The position numbers and the translations under genes were made by a program. 64,000 nucleotides of DNA from DASYXZ01 sp035946625 (GTDB lineage: Bacteria; Acidobacteriota; Terriglobia; UBA7540), in assembly GCA_035946625.1 (NCBI GenBank), contig DASYZE010000054.1, positions 46,012 through 110,011 of the forward strand, written 5' to 3'. Of the stretch, positions 35,383 through 45,662 are shown one piece after another; the first letter of the stretch is position 1, and every line of letters starts with the position of its first letter. The notes under the pieces were generated by a model, which worked only from the letters and a program-made list of their open reading frames with translations, did no database searches and was not told the DNA's origin.

Positions 35383-36099
35383 TCAATCAGCGGCCGGCTC
35401 GTCCATAGGCTTGCTGGAAAAGCGATAGCCCGCCCCGCGAACCGTCTGGAGATAAAGCGGTTTGTCGGCGCGCACCTCAATCTTTTCCCGGAGGCGGCGC
35501 ATATGGACGTCCACTGTGCGCGGCGTCACAAAACGGTCGCGGCCCCAGACTTCATCGAGCAAACGGTCGCGGCTGAAAATCCGGCGCGGGTTCGAGGCGA
35601 GAAATAGGAGCAGTTTGAATTCCAGTGTGCTCAACTCCACCTGGCGGCCCTGGACTGAAACTTCCTGCGTTCTCGAATCCAGGCGCACATCTCCGGCCTG
35701 CACCAATTCCTGGGCCTCCGCGGCGCGTTCCTGGCGGCGCATCACTGCTTTGGCTCGCGCCACAAGTTCCCGCGGGCTGAACGGCTTCACCACATAATCG
35801 TCGCCGCCCATCTCGAGCCCGAGTACGCGATCGATCTCCTCCCCTTTGGCGGTCAAGAAAATTACGGGTATTGTTTTCAGGCGCTCGTGGGCGCGAAGAC
35901 GCCGGCAAACATCAAAGCCGTCCAGATCGGGCAGCATGATGTCCAATATGATCAGGTCGGTGGGGTTTCGCTGCAGGTCTTCAAGGCCGGCCTTTCCGCG
36001 GCTGAAGCTCCGGATTTCGAAACCTTCCTTCAGGAAATTGTATCGCACGAGCTCGACAATGTCGGCTTCGTCCTCGATGATCGTGATTCGCTTGGTCAC
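35383..36099 (-). CDS. phoB: PhoB-like OmpR-family response regulator
   Basis: 238 aa. Receiver domain with acidic pocket (IEDE), phospho-acceptor D53 (IILDIMLP) and K105 (VVKPFS), then a winged-helix DNA-binding domain with TPRTVDVHMRRLREKIE. Start is GTG at 36099. It lies directly upstream of the histidine kinase gene and the DUF47-pit pair, so it probably controls phosphate uptake. The -10 box just before the start suggests a leaderless transcript. Confidence 0.92.
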   Translation of the reverse strand: MTKRITIIEDEADIVELVRYNFLKEGFEIRSFSRGKAGLEDLQRNPTDLIILDIMLPDLDGFDVCRRLRAHERLKTIPVIFLTAKGEEIDRVLGLEMGGDDYVVKPFSPRELVARAKAVMRRQERAAEAQELVQAGDVRLDSRTQEVSVQGRQVELSTLEFKLLLFLASNPRRIFSRDRLLDEVWGRDRFVTPRTVDVHMRRLREKIEVRADKPLYLQTVRGAGYRFSSKPMDEPAAD

Positions 36100-36105
36100 G
36101 GAGAA

Positions 36106-36111
36106 ATTATA
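36106..36111 (-). promoter_or_regulatory. Putative -10 box of the phoB-phoR operon, leaderless geometry
   Basis: On the minus strand TATAAT is followed by exactly 6 bases (TTCTCC) and then the GTG start, so transcription would begin at the start codon. No convincing -35 is found at 16-18 bases, and there is no Shine-Dalgarno. Confidence 0.45.
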
Positions 36112-36564
36112 TCATCAGCTCCCAACGAATTCGGCCAGGATAAAATTGCAGTTGATGATTCGGAATTAAGAGCCCTGACGCCTATTCCCAACAGTCTCGG
36201 TGGTGGCGGTTGCGGCCGCCGCCCAGGGTGCCTTGCATGGCGCAGACGCCACACCTGAGGGAGTCCGATCGAGCGGCAAAATGAGGCCGATTCCCAGTGC
36301 CCGAACGATATCCCGTAGTGGGCGGTCATGCTGGGGGGGCATAAGCCATTTGCACGCTCCTCTGCGGCAAACAGGGTGCTGAATTTCAGCCCATCGTGCT
36401 TGCATTCATGGCATAATGCGCCGGTGGGTCGGAGCAAGGGCCTCACCGGAGGGAAAAAGCCGGCTCAAGGTGGTACAATCTTAAAAGCCTTGTAATAATT
36501 TCCAGCCCATCGAGGGCTGATCATACCTTGGGCAATTCCTTGTTTCTACCGATAAGAAGGACCT
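36112..36564. other. Intergenic region upstream of the PilZ gene
   Basis: About 450 bases, GC-rich in the middle (GGCGGTTGCGGCCGCCGCC near 36204), with no supported gene. It separates the divergent phosphate-regulator and PilZ genes. Confidence 0.5.
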
Positions 36565-36969
36565 ATGACGGACGACTCTAAAGGCATATGGAAATCGGTG
36601 AAAGGCATCTTCTCCTCCAAACCACCGGCGGAAGAGATTCCCCGCGCCCCGCGTTATCCCAACGAAGGCCCCATACGTTTCCGGCCTGGGGGGACGGGTG
36701 AGTGGTACCAGGGAATCATGTTCAATGTCAGCGAGACAGGCGTGGTGTTTCGCGCCGACCAGATCATGGATGTGAATTCGCCCGTGGAGATGAATTTTGT
36801 GCTTCCGATTGAAATCGCTGGCAAGGAAGGGGCGGTGGTGATGTGCCGCGGCGAAGTGGTTCGAACTACCATGCCCAAAACCGACGACAATCGCCCTCTC
36901 ATCGCCGCCACGATTTTGGAATACCTCCCCGGCTCCCTTTGGAAACCGGCTCCCATCAAGTCCGAGTAG
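36565..36969 (+). CDS. PilZ-domain protein
   Basis: 134 aa. The PilZ fold is recognisable from NVSETGVVFRAD (the NxSxxG motif) and the following beta strands (VEMNFVLPIEIAGKEGAVVM). The upstream arginine motif is not the canonical RxxxR: the segment reads PRAPRYPNEG, so cyclic-di-GMP binding is uncertain. AAGAAGG precedes the ATG. Cytoplasmic; the partner is unknown. Confidence 0.78.
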   Translation: MTDDSKGIWKSVKGIFSSKPPAEEIPRAPRYPNEGPIRFRPGGTGEWYQGIMFNVSETGVVFRADQIMDVNSPVEMNFVLPIEIAGKEGAVVMCRGEVVRTTMPKTDDNRPLIAATILEYLPGSLWKPAPIKSE

Positions 36970-37104
36970 GTTCCCTGCGCGTATCGCGCAGCTAAGCAAT
37001 CACGCGGAATTTCTTTACACCCTCTTAAATAATCCCGCCCCATGGCGAGTCCCGTCGAAGAAAGGACGGCCGCCAAAGCAAGCGTGAGTATAATGGTTGG
37101 GCTT

Positions 37105-38385
37105 ATGCGCTTTGAGTTTTTTGTGGCACTGCGGTACTTGAAAGCCAAGCGGCGGCAGGCGGTGATTTCCGTCATCACGGTGATCTCGGTGCTGGGTGTA
37201 ACCGCGGGGGTGTGCGCGCTGGTCATCGCACTGGCCATCAACAATGGGTTTCGCGAGGAACTGGAAACGCGCCTGCTGGGCGCCACCGCCAACATCAATT
37301 TGTTGCGACCCACCCAGGACGGAATTCGACAATATGAAGCGCTCACGGACCGACTATCGCGGCTACCTCACGTCCGCGCCGCCGCCCCGGCTCTATATGA
37401 GGAAGTGCTGGCTTCCAGTCATGCCCGCGCGCAAGGCATGATGCTGAAGGGCATTGACCCACGGCGGGAAGTCCGGGTGGCGGACTTGCTTTCGCACATC
37501 ACGGAAGGATCGATAGCAGGGCTCAATCCCGCTCCGTCGCAACCAGAGGGGGCCAAAGAAAACTCCGGCGATGACTCATCGCCGCTCCCGGTGACCGATC
37601 CCATTATTATCGGGAAGGAATTGGCCAACTCGCTGGGAGCACGGGTGGGCGACACGATTCTGGTGACGAGCCCGCAGGGTACGGTAACGCCCTTCGGGGT
37701 GGTGCCCAAATTCCATCATTTTCGCGTGGTCGGTGTCTTCGATTCCGGCTTCTACGATTTTGACGCGGGCTGGGCCTTTACCAACTTGAACGCGGCGCAG
37801 CGGCTTTTTGATTTAAAAGATGTCGTTTCAGTGATTGAATTCAAAATCGACGACATTTATCAGGCGCAATCGGTGGCGGAGAATATCCGCCGAGCCGCCG
37901 GGCCTGGATTCGAGACCTCGACGTGGATGGAGCAAAATCATTCGCTCTTCAGCGCCCTGCGGCTGGAACGGCTGGTGACTGTCCTCACCATCGGACTGAT
38001 CATGCTGGTGGCGGCGCTTAACATCTTCATCACTCTGTCCATGATGGTGATGGAGAAAAACCGCGACATCGCGGTGTTGCGATCCATGGGCGCGCGCGAA
38101 CGCCAGGTGTGGGCAGTCTTTACCTTGCACGGCCTGTTAATCGGCGGCGTGGGCACCGGACTTGGATTATTGCTCGGCTACGGCGCGTCGTGGGTGTGTG
38201 ACCACTACCGACTGATCCACCTGCAGGCAGACGTCTACGCCCTGGCTTCCGTCCCTTTTCACGCCCGGCCGTGGGACGGCATTTGGATTGGCGTCGCGGC
38301 TCTCACCATCAGCCTGTTGGCCACCATTTATCCCGCGCGCGCGGCGGCGAAGTTGAATCCGGTTGAAATTCTCAGGTATGAATAA
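37105..38385 (+). CDS. lolC: Lipoprotein-releasing ABC permease, LolC/LolE family
   Basis: 426 aa from the ATG at 37105. The Lol signature start RFEFFVALRYLKAKRRQ is followed by the first membrane helix, a large periplasmic domain (residues about 45-260) and three C-terminal helices of the FtsX type (LIMLVAALNIFITLSMMVME onwards). With LolD it extracts lipoproteins from the inner membrane for delivery to the outer membrane. A single LolC/E-type gene suggests a homodimer (LolF-like). A TATAAT lies 10 bases before the ATG. Confidence 0.88.
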   Translation: MRFEFFVALRYLKAKRRQAVISVITVISVLGVTAGVCALVIALAINNGFREELETRLLGATANINLLRPTQDGIRQYEALTDRLSRLPHVRAAAPALYEEVLASSHARAQGMMLKGIDPRREVRVADLLSHITEGSIAGLNPAPSQPEGAKENSGDDSSPLPVTDPIIIGKELANSLGARVGDTILVTSPQGTVTPFGVVPKFHHFRVVGVFDSGFYDFDAGWAFTNLNAAQRLFDLKDVVSVIEFKIDDIYQAQSVAENIRRAAGPGFETSTWMEQNHSLFSALRLERLVTVLTIGLIMLVAALNIFITLSMMVMEKNRDIAVLRSMGARERQVWAVFTLHGLLIGGVGTGLGLLLGYGASWVCDHYRLIHLQADVYALASVPFHARPWDGIWIGVAALTISLLATIYPARAAAKLNPVEILRYE

Positions 38386-38455
38386 AAAGACTTGAACCCC
38401 AAAGACAACAAGGCAAGAAACAGAAATAATCGAAAAATCAGAAATGTCCATTGCA

Positions 38456-38484
38456 CTCTCTGTGGCTTGGTGCCTTGGCGGTGA
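38456..38484 (+). repeat. Degenerate copy of a common CTTGGTGCCTTGGCGGTGA-type intergenic repeat
   Basis: The spacer between the lol genes ends with TGTGGCTTGGTGCCTTGGCG followed by GTGAG, resembling the CTTTGTGTC/CTTGGCGGTGA-type repeats often seen between genes in soil bacteria. Here it also supplies the purine-rich sequence before lolD. Recognition is from memory. Confidence 0.35.
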
Positions 38485-38487
38485 GAA

Positions 38488-39180
<693 letters not shown>

Positions 39181-39237
39181 CAGTTCAACGGGACGGTGAA
39201 CCAACGGCTCAATGAAGCAGTCGAGCTGTGAGGAGCT

Positions 39238-41676
39238 ATGTTCGAGCGATATACAGAAAAAGCCCGTCGCGTCATCTTTTTCGCCCGCTACGAAGCCAGC
39301 CAGTTTGGCAGTCCCTATATTGAAACTGAACACCTGCTCCTCGGCCTGCTGCGCGAGGACAAGGCGCTCACCAATCGCTTTTTGCGCTCGCACGCTTCCA
39401 TCGAATCCATCCGCAAACAGATCGAAGGGAAAACCACCATTCGGGACAAGGTCTCGACCTCGGTGGACCTCCCCCTCAGCCAGGAGTGCAAACGTGTTCT
39501 GGCCTATGCGGCGGAAGAGGCGGAGCGGCTGTCGCATAAACATATCGGGACGGAGCACCTGCTGCTGGGTTTGCTGCGCGAGGACAAATCCTTTGCCGCT
39601 GAGATTCTGCACGAGCGCGGCCTGCGCCTCTCCACCCTGCGCGAAGAATTAAGCCGGGCGCAGAGCGAGAAGCCATCCGCCAATCGCCCCAAGGAAACTT
39701 CCCTGCTCTCGGAATTCAGCCGCGACCTGACCCAGGCGGCGATGGAAAATCAGCTCGACCCGCTGATCGGGCGCGAGGGTGAGCTGGAACGCGTGGTGCA
39801 GATTCTCTGCCGGCGCACCAAGAACAACCCGGTCCTTATCGGCGATCCGGGGGTCGGCAAGACGGCCATCGTGGAGGGGCTTTCGCAGCGCATCGCGGAT
39901 GGTGACGTGCCGTCGTTCCTGTCTGATAAGCGCATTCTGGCCCTCGACCTGTCCTTGATTGTAGCGGGCACAAAGTATCGCGGGCAATTTGAGGAGCGCC
40001 TGAAAACCATCATGAAAGAACTGATGGAGGCGCAAAACGCCATTATCTTCATCGACGAACTGCACACACTGGTGGGTGCGGGATCGGCCGAAGGCTCGCT
40101 GGACGCCGCCAACATATTGAAGCCCGCGCTCTCACGCGGCGAAGTACAGTGTATCGGCGCGACTACGCCGGCGGAATACCGGAAGTCGATTGAGAAAGAC
40201 CGGTCCCTGGAACGGCGATTTCAGGCCATCAAGGTCCCGCCCCCCAACGAAGCCGATGCCATTAAGATCCTGTTCGGAATCAAAGACCGATACGAGAAGT
40301 TCCACGCCGTCACTTATACCGATGACGCCCTGACTGCCGCCGTCTACCATTCCAACCGGTACATCCCCGACCGCTTTCTGCCCGACAAAGCGGTGGACCT
40401 GATTGACGAAGCGGGCGCGCGGGTGAAGCTACGCCAAAGTTCTTTACCGGAAGAGATGATCGACGTGCAGAAACGAATCAAATTTGTGGTCCACCGGATG
40501 GAGAACGCCATCGCCAACCACGAATTCGAGAAAGCGCGATTTTACTCCGACGAAGAGCGTAAAGAGCGCGAGAACCTGCGGCTGCTGCGCGAGAAATACA
40601 ACATTGACGAAACGGCCATGGGGGTGGTGAACCAGGATGACATCCAGGAAGTGGTGGCGCGCTGGACGGGCGTGCCCGTGACTGCGATCAAAGAAGAAGA
40701 GATGTCGAAGCTCCTGCGCATAGAAGAGGAACTGCACAAGCGCATCATCAGCCAGGATAAAGCGATTTCAGCCCTGGCCCGGGCGATTCGCCGCTCGCGG
40801 GCCGGGTTGAAAGCGCCGGGACGGCCGGTGGGTTCCTTCCTTTTCCTGGGACCGACGGGAGTGGGGAAAACCGAAGTGGCCCGGTCGCTGGCGTCGTTTC
40901 TTTTTGGCAGCGAGCGATCCCTGATTCGCTTTGACATGTCGGAGTTTATGGAGAAGCATTCGGTATCCAAGCTGATCGGCTCTCCGCCCGGATACGTCGG
41001 CTACGAGGAGGGCGGGCAGCTCACCGAGCGCGTTCGCCGGTCGCCTTATTCGGTGATCCTCCTGGACGAAATTGAAAAAGCACACCCGGACATTTTCAAT
41101 ATATTGCTGCAGGTATTCGAGGACGGGCAGCTTTCGGACGGCCTCGGAAACACGGTGGATTTCAAAAACACCATCATCACCATGACTTCGAACATCGGGG
41201 CGCGCTATCTCGAGCGGCGGTCCAACCTCGGGTTCCAGTCGGCCAACGAGAACACGACCGACAAGAAAGTGGAAGACATGGTGCTGGCCGAGGTCAAGCG
41301 GCTGTTCAATCCGGAATTCCTAAATCGGCTGGATGAAGTAATTGTTTTCAACGCCCTGTCGGACGGCGACCTGCTTCAGATCATTGATCTTTTGGTCGGG
41401 CTGATGAACCAGAACCTCATCCAGAAAAACATTTCTATAACGCTCTCACCCGAAGCGGGCAGATGGATTCTGGAAAAGACCTGTGCGGACCGGTCTTACG
41501 GCGCGCGGCCTTTGCGACGGGCGCTGCAAAAGCATGTGGAAGACCCGCTCTCGGAGGCGTTGATCCAGGGCGAGATCCAGTGCCCGGCGATATTGGAAGT
41601 CATTGTTTCGAACGACGTATTGTACTACCGGTCTGTGAACGACAAGTTGGTCGCGGCTACGCCGCTTTCGCATTAG
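39238..41676 (+). CDS. clpC: AAA+ unfoldase ClpC
   Basis: 812 aa, full length. Two Clp N repeats (EHLLLGLLREDKAL and EHLLLGLLREDKSF) occupy residues 1-140, Walker A of AAA1 is GDPGVGKT (202-209), a UVR-like middle region spans about 410-445 and Walker A of AAA2 is GPTGVGKT (538-545). The ClpP-docking tripeptide LGF is present after TSNIGARYLERRSN, so it should work with ClpP. No clpP or mcs gene is nearby. It lies between lolD and bamA, which suggests a link to envelope protein quality control. Confidence 0.95.
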   Translation: MFERYTEKARRVIFFARYEASQFGSPYIETEHLLLGLLREDKALTNRFLRSHASIESIRKQIEGKTTIRDKVSTSVDLPLSQECKRVLAYAAEEAERLSHKHIGTEHLLLGLLREDKSFAAEILHERGLRLSTLREELSRAQSEKPSANRPKETSLLSEFSRDLTQAAMENQLDPLIGREGELERVVQILCRRTKNNPVLIGDPGVGKTAIVEGLSQRIADGDVPSFLSDKRILALDLSLIVAGTKYRGQFEERLKTIMKELMEAQNAIIFIDELHTLVGAGSAEGSLDAANILKPALSRGEVQCIGATTPAEYRKSIEKDRSLERRFQAIKVPPPNEADAIKILFGIKDRYEKFHAVTYTDDALTAAVYHSNRYIPDRFLPDKAVDLIDEAGARVKLRQSSLPEEMIDVQKRIKFVVHRMENAIANHEFEKARFYSDEERKERENLRLLREKYNIDETAMGVVNQDDIQEVVARWTGVPVTAIKEEEMSKLLRIEEELHKRIISQDKAISALARAIRRSRAGLKAPGRPVGSFLFLGPTGVGKTEVARSLASFLFGSERSLIRFDMSEFMEKHSVSKLIGSPPGYVGYEEGGQLTERVRRSPYSVILLDEIEKAHPDIFNILLQVFEDGQLSDGLGNTVDFKNTIITMTSNIGARYLERRSNLGFQSANENTTDKKVEDMVLAEVKRLFNPEFLNRLDEVIVFNALSDGDLLQIIDLLVGLMNQNLIQKNISITLSPEAGRWILEKTCADRSYGARPLRRALQKHVEDPLSEALIQGEIQCPAILEVIVSNDVLYYRSVNDKLVAATPLSH

Positions 41677-41856
41677 AGCAACCCGTCCATCTTGGAACGA
41701 CGCGACAACAACCCACGCCAACCGGAATCCTGCGGTTTCTGCTCCCGCTGAATGAGGGGTGGGTTTTGGAGAAACGTCCAGCTTCCAGCCAACTGCGGGG
41801 GAAATCCCGGCATCGGATTCTCTGAGCCCAGAATCATACAGGGGGAAGGCTTTCTT

Positions 41857-44800
41857 TTGAGGAAGAGTCCTGACAATCGAAGACAGGGAACTGCGTGGAA
41901 AGTGATAACGATCACCTTCGCCATGCTGGGCGTTTTGAGCGGGGTTACAATTTCCGCCCAAAACCCTCCCCAGCAGCAGGAATCCAAAACCCCATCAAAC
42001 AACACACAAACAACTCCCCAGTCGGACGAGGGGAAAAAACAGGAAAAAGCGCCCGCCCAGGCGCCATCCCAACCGGGTCAGATTCGCCTGGAAACCCCGC
42101 AGGTGGAACAAACTAAGAAACCCGCCCAGCCCGGCCAGATTCAATTGGAAACTCCCAAGGTGGAAGAAGAGAAAAAACCAAGCCCCGAAGCGGCCAAGCA
42201 ACCTCGGAAGGACATCATTGAGAGCATCATCTTTCGCGGCAACCGCAGGATCCAGGCTTCGACCTTGCGAGCGAGGATGTTCACCCACGTTGGGGATGTT
42301 TACGACGAAAACGCATTGGAACGCGACTTTATGGCGCTGTGGAACACGGGCTTCCTGGATGATATTCGGCTCGAAGAAACTGACGGCGAGAAAGGCAAAA
42401 TCCTTACTTTCTTTGTTCGCGAAAAGAAACTGATCCGCAGCATCGACTACAAGGGCATGAGCACGGTTCAACAGTCTGACGTTCTGGACCGGTACAAGGA
42501 TCGGAAGGTCCCTCTCTCCATCCAGTCCCAGTACGACCCGGTGGTGGTGAAGCGGGCGGAAGTCGTATTGCAGGATCTTTTGGCGGAACACGGCCGGCAA
42601 TTCGCCACCGTGCGCGCCCGCACCCGGAATATTCCACCCAATTCGGTGGCCCTGACCTTTATAGTGGTGGAGGGCCCCAAAGTCAAGATGGGCGATATTC
42701 GGTTTAAGGGCAACACCGTTTTTTCCACCGCCAAGCTAGTTCGGGCGATGAAATATTCCCGGCCAGCCGGGGCGCCACCATGGTTTTACTGGTTCCACAA
42801 GACCTACGACAAGGACAAAATCCAAGCCGACCTCGAAGAGATTCGCAAGCTTTATCAGGATCATGGATATTTTTACGTTCAGCCCGATGAACCCCAGGTG
42901 AAAATGGTGGACACCGTCAACCGCTGGCCATTCCTTTTCTATAGTTGGGGGCGGGGCAAGAAAGTAAACATCACCATCCCCATCGAGGAAGGCGATCAAT
43001 ACCGGCTCGGAAAATTTACCATCCGGGGCAACAAACTGTTTCCCCAGAAAGTGCTGGCGCCCGTCCTGCAGTTGAAGACGGGGGATATCTTTGACCTCGG
43101 TAAAGTCAGAAAGAGTCTGGAGAATTACACCAAACTTTACGGCCAGTTCGGATATATCAATTTCACGGCCAACCCGGACATCGAGCCGGACCGCAAAAAG
43201 AAAATCATCAACCTGGCACTTGAGTTTGACGAGGAAAAGCAATTCACCGTTCACCGCATCGAGTTCACCGGCAACACGAAAACCCGCGACAAAGTGATCC
43301 GGCGCGAGCTATTGCTCGACGAAGGTAATATCTTCAGTTCAACGCTTTGGGACTACAGCATCCTACGCATCAATCAGCTGGGCTTTTTTAATAATGTAAA
43401 GAAAGAGGACTATGAGATTCATCAGAACCCCAAAGACAGCACGGTTGACATCGATCTGAAGGTGCAAGAAAAGGGACATCAATCCATAGGCTTTTCGGGG
43501 GGGGTCAGCGGGCTGGCGGGCAATTTTGTCGGATTGAATTATTCCACCAACAACTTTCTCGGCTTGGGCGAAACCTTGAGCGTCGAGGCCCAGTGGGGAA
43601 CTTTCCAGAAATCCTATACCTTTGGATTTACCGAGCCCTATTTATTTGATCGACCCATCACATCCGGCTTTACCGTTTTCAAAAGCGATTACCACTATGA
43701 CCAGTTGCAACAACTGGCCGCTTCCACCAATATAAGTCCGGCCATCTTGGCCGCCAGCACGGGCTTGGGTCAGTACGCGCAAAATTTCCAGCAAAATTCG
43801 ACCGGATTCTCTGTGTATGCCAGTTACCCTTTGCGCCGGCGCGCTTTCGCGCGCGTGGGGATAACTTACAGCTATTCTGTCAGCAGCCTCCAGGCCTTCA
43901 ACACGGCATCGGAAGCCTACTTCCAGGCCATCAACTTCGACGGTCTGGCGGGACCCAACTCCTTGAGCGGCATCACCACCAGCCAGATCATGCCGACCTA
44001 CATGTACAACACGGTAAATGATACTTTTAATCCCACGGGGGGGAAATACCTGTATGCCGGGCTTGCATTTACGGGGAGCTTCATGGGCGGCAACGTGAAC
44101 ACGATCACTCCGACCATCGAGGCAAAGTATTATCGATCGCTGAGCAGAGGCAAGACGGAAAAACCGCACGTCCTGGCGATGCACTTTGTGGGTTCGACCG
44201 TGTCGGGATTCGGTGGCCGGGTGCCCCCGCCTTTTTCGCGATTTTATATGGGTGGCGAGCAGGATCTCCGGGGGTTTGATATCCGAACCATCAGCCCGAT
44301 CGCTTTCTACCCCTCTCTCACTTCGGTCTGCAACCGCGACAATCTGGGGAATATTATTCCCGCCGTCGGCACCAACGGCCAGAAGAGCGGCTCCTGCGGA
44401 TCGTCAACCACGTTTCCATACAGCACCCCCATTTTCCCCGGCGGAGACACCCAACTCGTCAGTAGCTTTGAATATCGCGTTCCCATCGCCGGGCCGGTAT
44501 GGCTGGCTGCTTTTCTCGATGTGGGGACCGACTTCATCTGGCACACGAGTCAACTCAAACTAAGTCCCTCCGCCTTAACCAATATCACGACTCAGTTTCC
44601 CTATTTCACCAGCGACATTCCCTCAAGTTTGAAACCGATCGGAACCACTAATTTCCTGCCGCGTAGTTCAACCGGCCTGCAAATATCGGCTATCCTTCCG
44701 ATTGTGAATGCTCCCGTTGAAATCTATTACGGGTATAATTGGCTTCGATTGGACCAAGTCCTGGTTCCTCCGCAAGCGCTTCCACCCATTGGACTATTCC

Positions 44801-44901
44801 CCAATCAAGCCACCTACAATTCCGCCTTGCCTTTTTTTGACGGTATCCGGATCCGGGAGCGCAAGGGGAGAGTGGGATTTACCGTGTCGCGTACTTTTTA
44901 G
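41857..44901 (+). CDS. bamA: Outer-membrane protein assembly factor BamA
   Basis: About 1014 aa. I choose the TTG at 41857 because GGGGGAAGG lies 7 bases upstream and the following residues form a signal peptide (VITITFAMLGVLSGVTISAQ); an ATG at 41752 is in frame but has an unlikely N-terminus. A Pro/Gln-rich linker of about 100 residues precedes POTRA repeats (first at DIIESIIFRGNRRIQASTLR). The beta-barrel includes GGEQDLRGFDIRT (the VRGY/F-type loop 6 motif) and ends in RTF. Inserts beta-barrel proteins into the outer membrane. Confidence 0.93.
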   Translation: MRKSPDNRRQGTAWKVITITFAMLGVLSGVTISAQNPPQQQESKTPSNNTQTTPQSDEGKKQEKAPAQAPSQPGQIRLETPQVEQTKKPAQPGQIQLETPKVEEEKKPSPEAAKQPRKDIIESIIFRGNRRIQASTLRARMFTHVGDVYDENALERDFMALWNTGFLDDIRLEETDGEKGKILTFFVREKKLIRSIDYKGMSTVQQSDVLDRYKDRKVPLSIQSQYDPVVVKRAEVVLQDLLAEHGRQFATVRARTRNIPPNSVALTFIVVEGPKVKMGDIRFKGNTVFSTAKLVRAMKYSRPAGAPPWFYWFHKTYDKDKIQADLEEIRKLYQDHGYFYVQPDEPQVKMVDTVNRWPFLFYSWGRGKKVNITIPIEEGDQYRLGKFTIRGNKLFPQKVLAPVLQLKTGDIFDLGKVRKSLENYTKLYGQFGYINFTANPDIEPDRKKKIINLALEFDEEKQFTVHRIEFTGNTKTRDKVIRRELLLDEGNIFSSTLWDYSILRINQLGFFNNVKKEDYEIHQNPKDSTVDIDLKVQEKGHQSIGFSGGVSGLAGNFVGLNYSTNNFLGLGETLSVEAQWGTFQKSYTFGFTEPYLFDRPITSGFTVFKSDYHYDQLQQLAASTNISPAILAASTGLGQYAQNFQQNSTGFSVYASYPLRRRAFARVGITYSYSVSSLQAFNTASEAYFQAINFDGLAGPNSLSGITTSQIMPTYMYNTVNDTFNPTGGKYLYAGLAFTGSFMGGNVNTITPTIEAKYYRSLSRGKTEKPHVLAMHFVGSTVSGFGGRVPPPFSRFYMGGEQDLRGFDIRTISPIAFYPSLTSVCNRDNLGNIIPAVGTNGQKSGSCGSSTTFPYSTPIFPGGDTQLVSSFEYRVPIAGPVWLAAFLDVGTDFIWHTSQLKLSPSALTNITTQFPYFTSDIPSSLKPIGTTNFLPRSSTGLQISAILPIVNAPVEIYYGYNWLRLDQVLVPPQALPPIGLFPNQATYNSALPFFDGIRIRERKGRVGFTVSRTF

Positions 44902-44966
44902 TTTAGCTTCGTTTGGAGTACAATGTTAGGCAGGAAACTGCAATTCACCAACAAGAAGGAGTTTGA

Positions 44967-45635
44967 ATGAAAAACCGAGTATCCACCATCTTCGCAATAT
45001 GCTTAATCTTTTTGCTGCCCACTCTCTCATGGGCTCAAGGCCCTGGTGCGCCCGCCAGTCCGGGTAAGATCGGGCTCTTGAATATTCAGGCAGCGATTTT
45101 GAACACTGCTGAAGGCAAGAAAGCCATGGCGGATCTGGATAAGAAATACGAACCCAAACGGGCAGAGCTGCAAAAAATGCAGCAGGACATTCAAAGCCTG
45201 CAAGACCAGATCCAGCGGCAACAAACCGCGGTTAGTGACGCAGCACAGGCTCAACTCAACCGCCAGCTCGATGAAAAGAAGAAGATCTTCACCCGAACCC
45301 AGGAAGACGCGCAGAGTGATTTCGGCACCGACCGGGGTGATGTGATCACTCGCATCAGTCAGAAGATGGGTAAGGTGGTTCAGGATTTCGCCCAGCAAAA
45401 TGGATATTCCGTGATCCTGGACTTGGTAGCTCCGGTCTTCTCCAATTCCGGGCAAATCGGTGATGCCCAGGTTCCGATTTACTACGCCGGTAAAGACGTC
45501 GAAATTACGGAAGAAATTGTGAAGCGTTATGACGCGGCCAACCCGGTCGCCGGCGCAGCCAGTGAGCCCCCCGCAGGCTCGAAACCAGCCGCCGCGAAAC
45601 CCGCTGCCAAGACGCCGGAGAAACCTAAACCGTAG
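44967..45635 (+). CDS. skp: OmpH/Skp family periplasmic chaperone
   Basis: 222 aa. ATG with AAGGAG 9 bases upstream, signal peptide (FAICLIFLLPTLSWAQ), then the OmpH start KIGLLNIQAAILNTAEGKKA and a long coiled coil (about residues 55-125). The C-terminal tail is Ala/Pro/Lys-rich. It holds unfolded outer-membrane proteins for BamA, encoded just upstream (65-base gap). A strong terminator follows. Confidence 0.9.
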   Translation: MKNRVSTIFAICLIFLLPTLSWAQGPGAPASPGKIGLLNIQAAILNTAEGKKAMADLDKKYEPKRAELQKMQQDIQSLQDQIQRQQTAVSDAAQAQLNRQLDEKKKIFTRTQEDAQSDFGTDRGDVITRISQKMGKVVQDFAQQNGYSVILDLVAPVFSNSGQIGDAQVPIYYAGKDVEITEEIVKRYDAANPVAGAASEPPAGSKPAAAKPAAKTPEKPKP

Positions 45636-45662
45636 AATCCAGCGCCCTTCTCCAGTTTCGCC

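Noticed and set aside
36096..36446. Minus-strand frame upstream of the phosphate regulator
   Set aside because: No ribosome site and no protein pattern; it overlaps the putative promoter.
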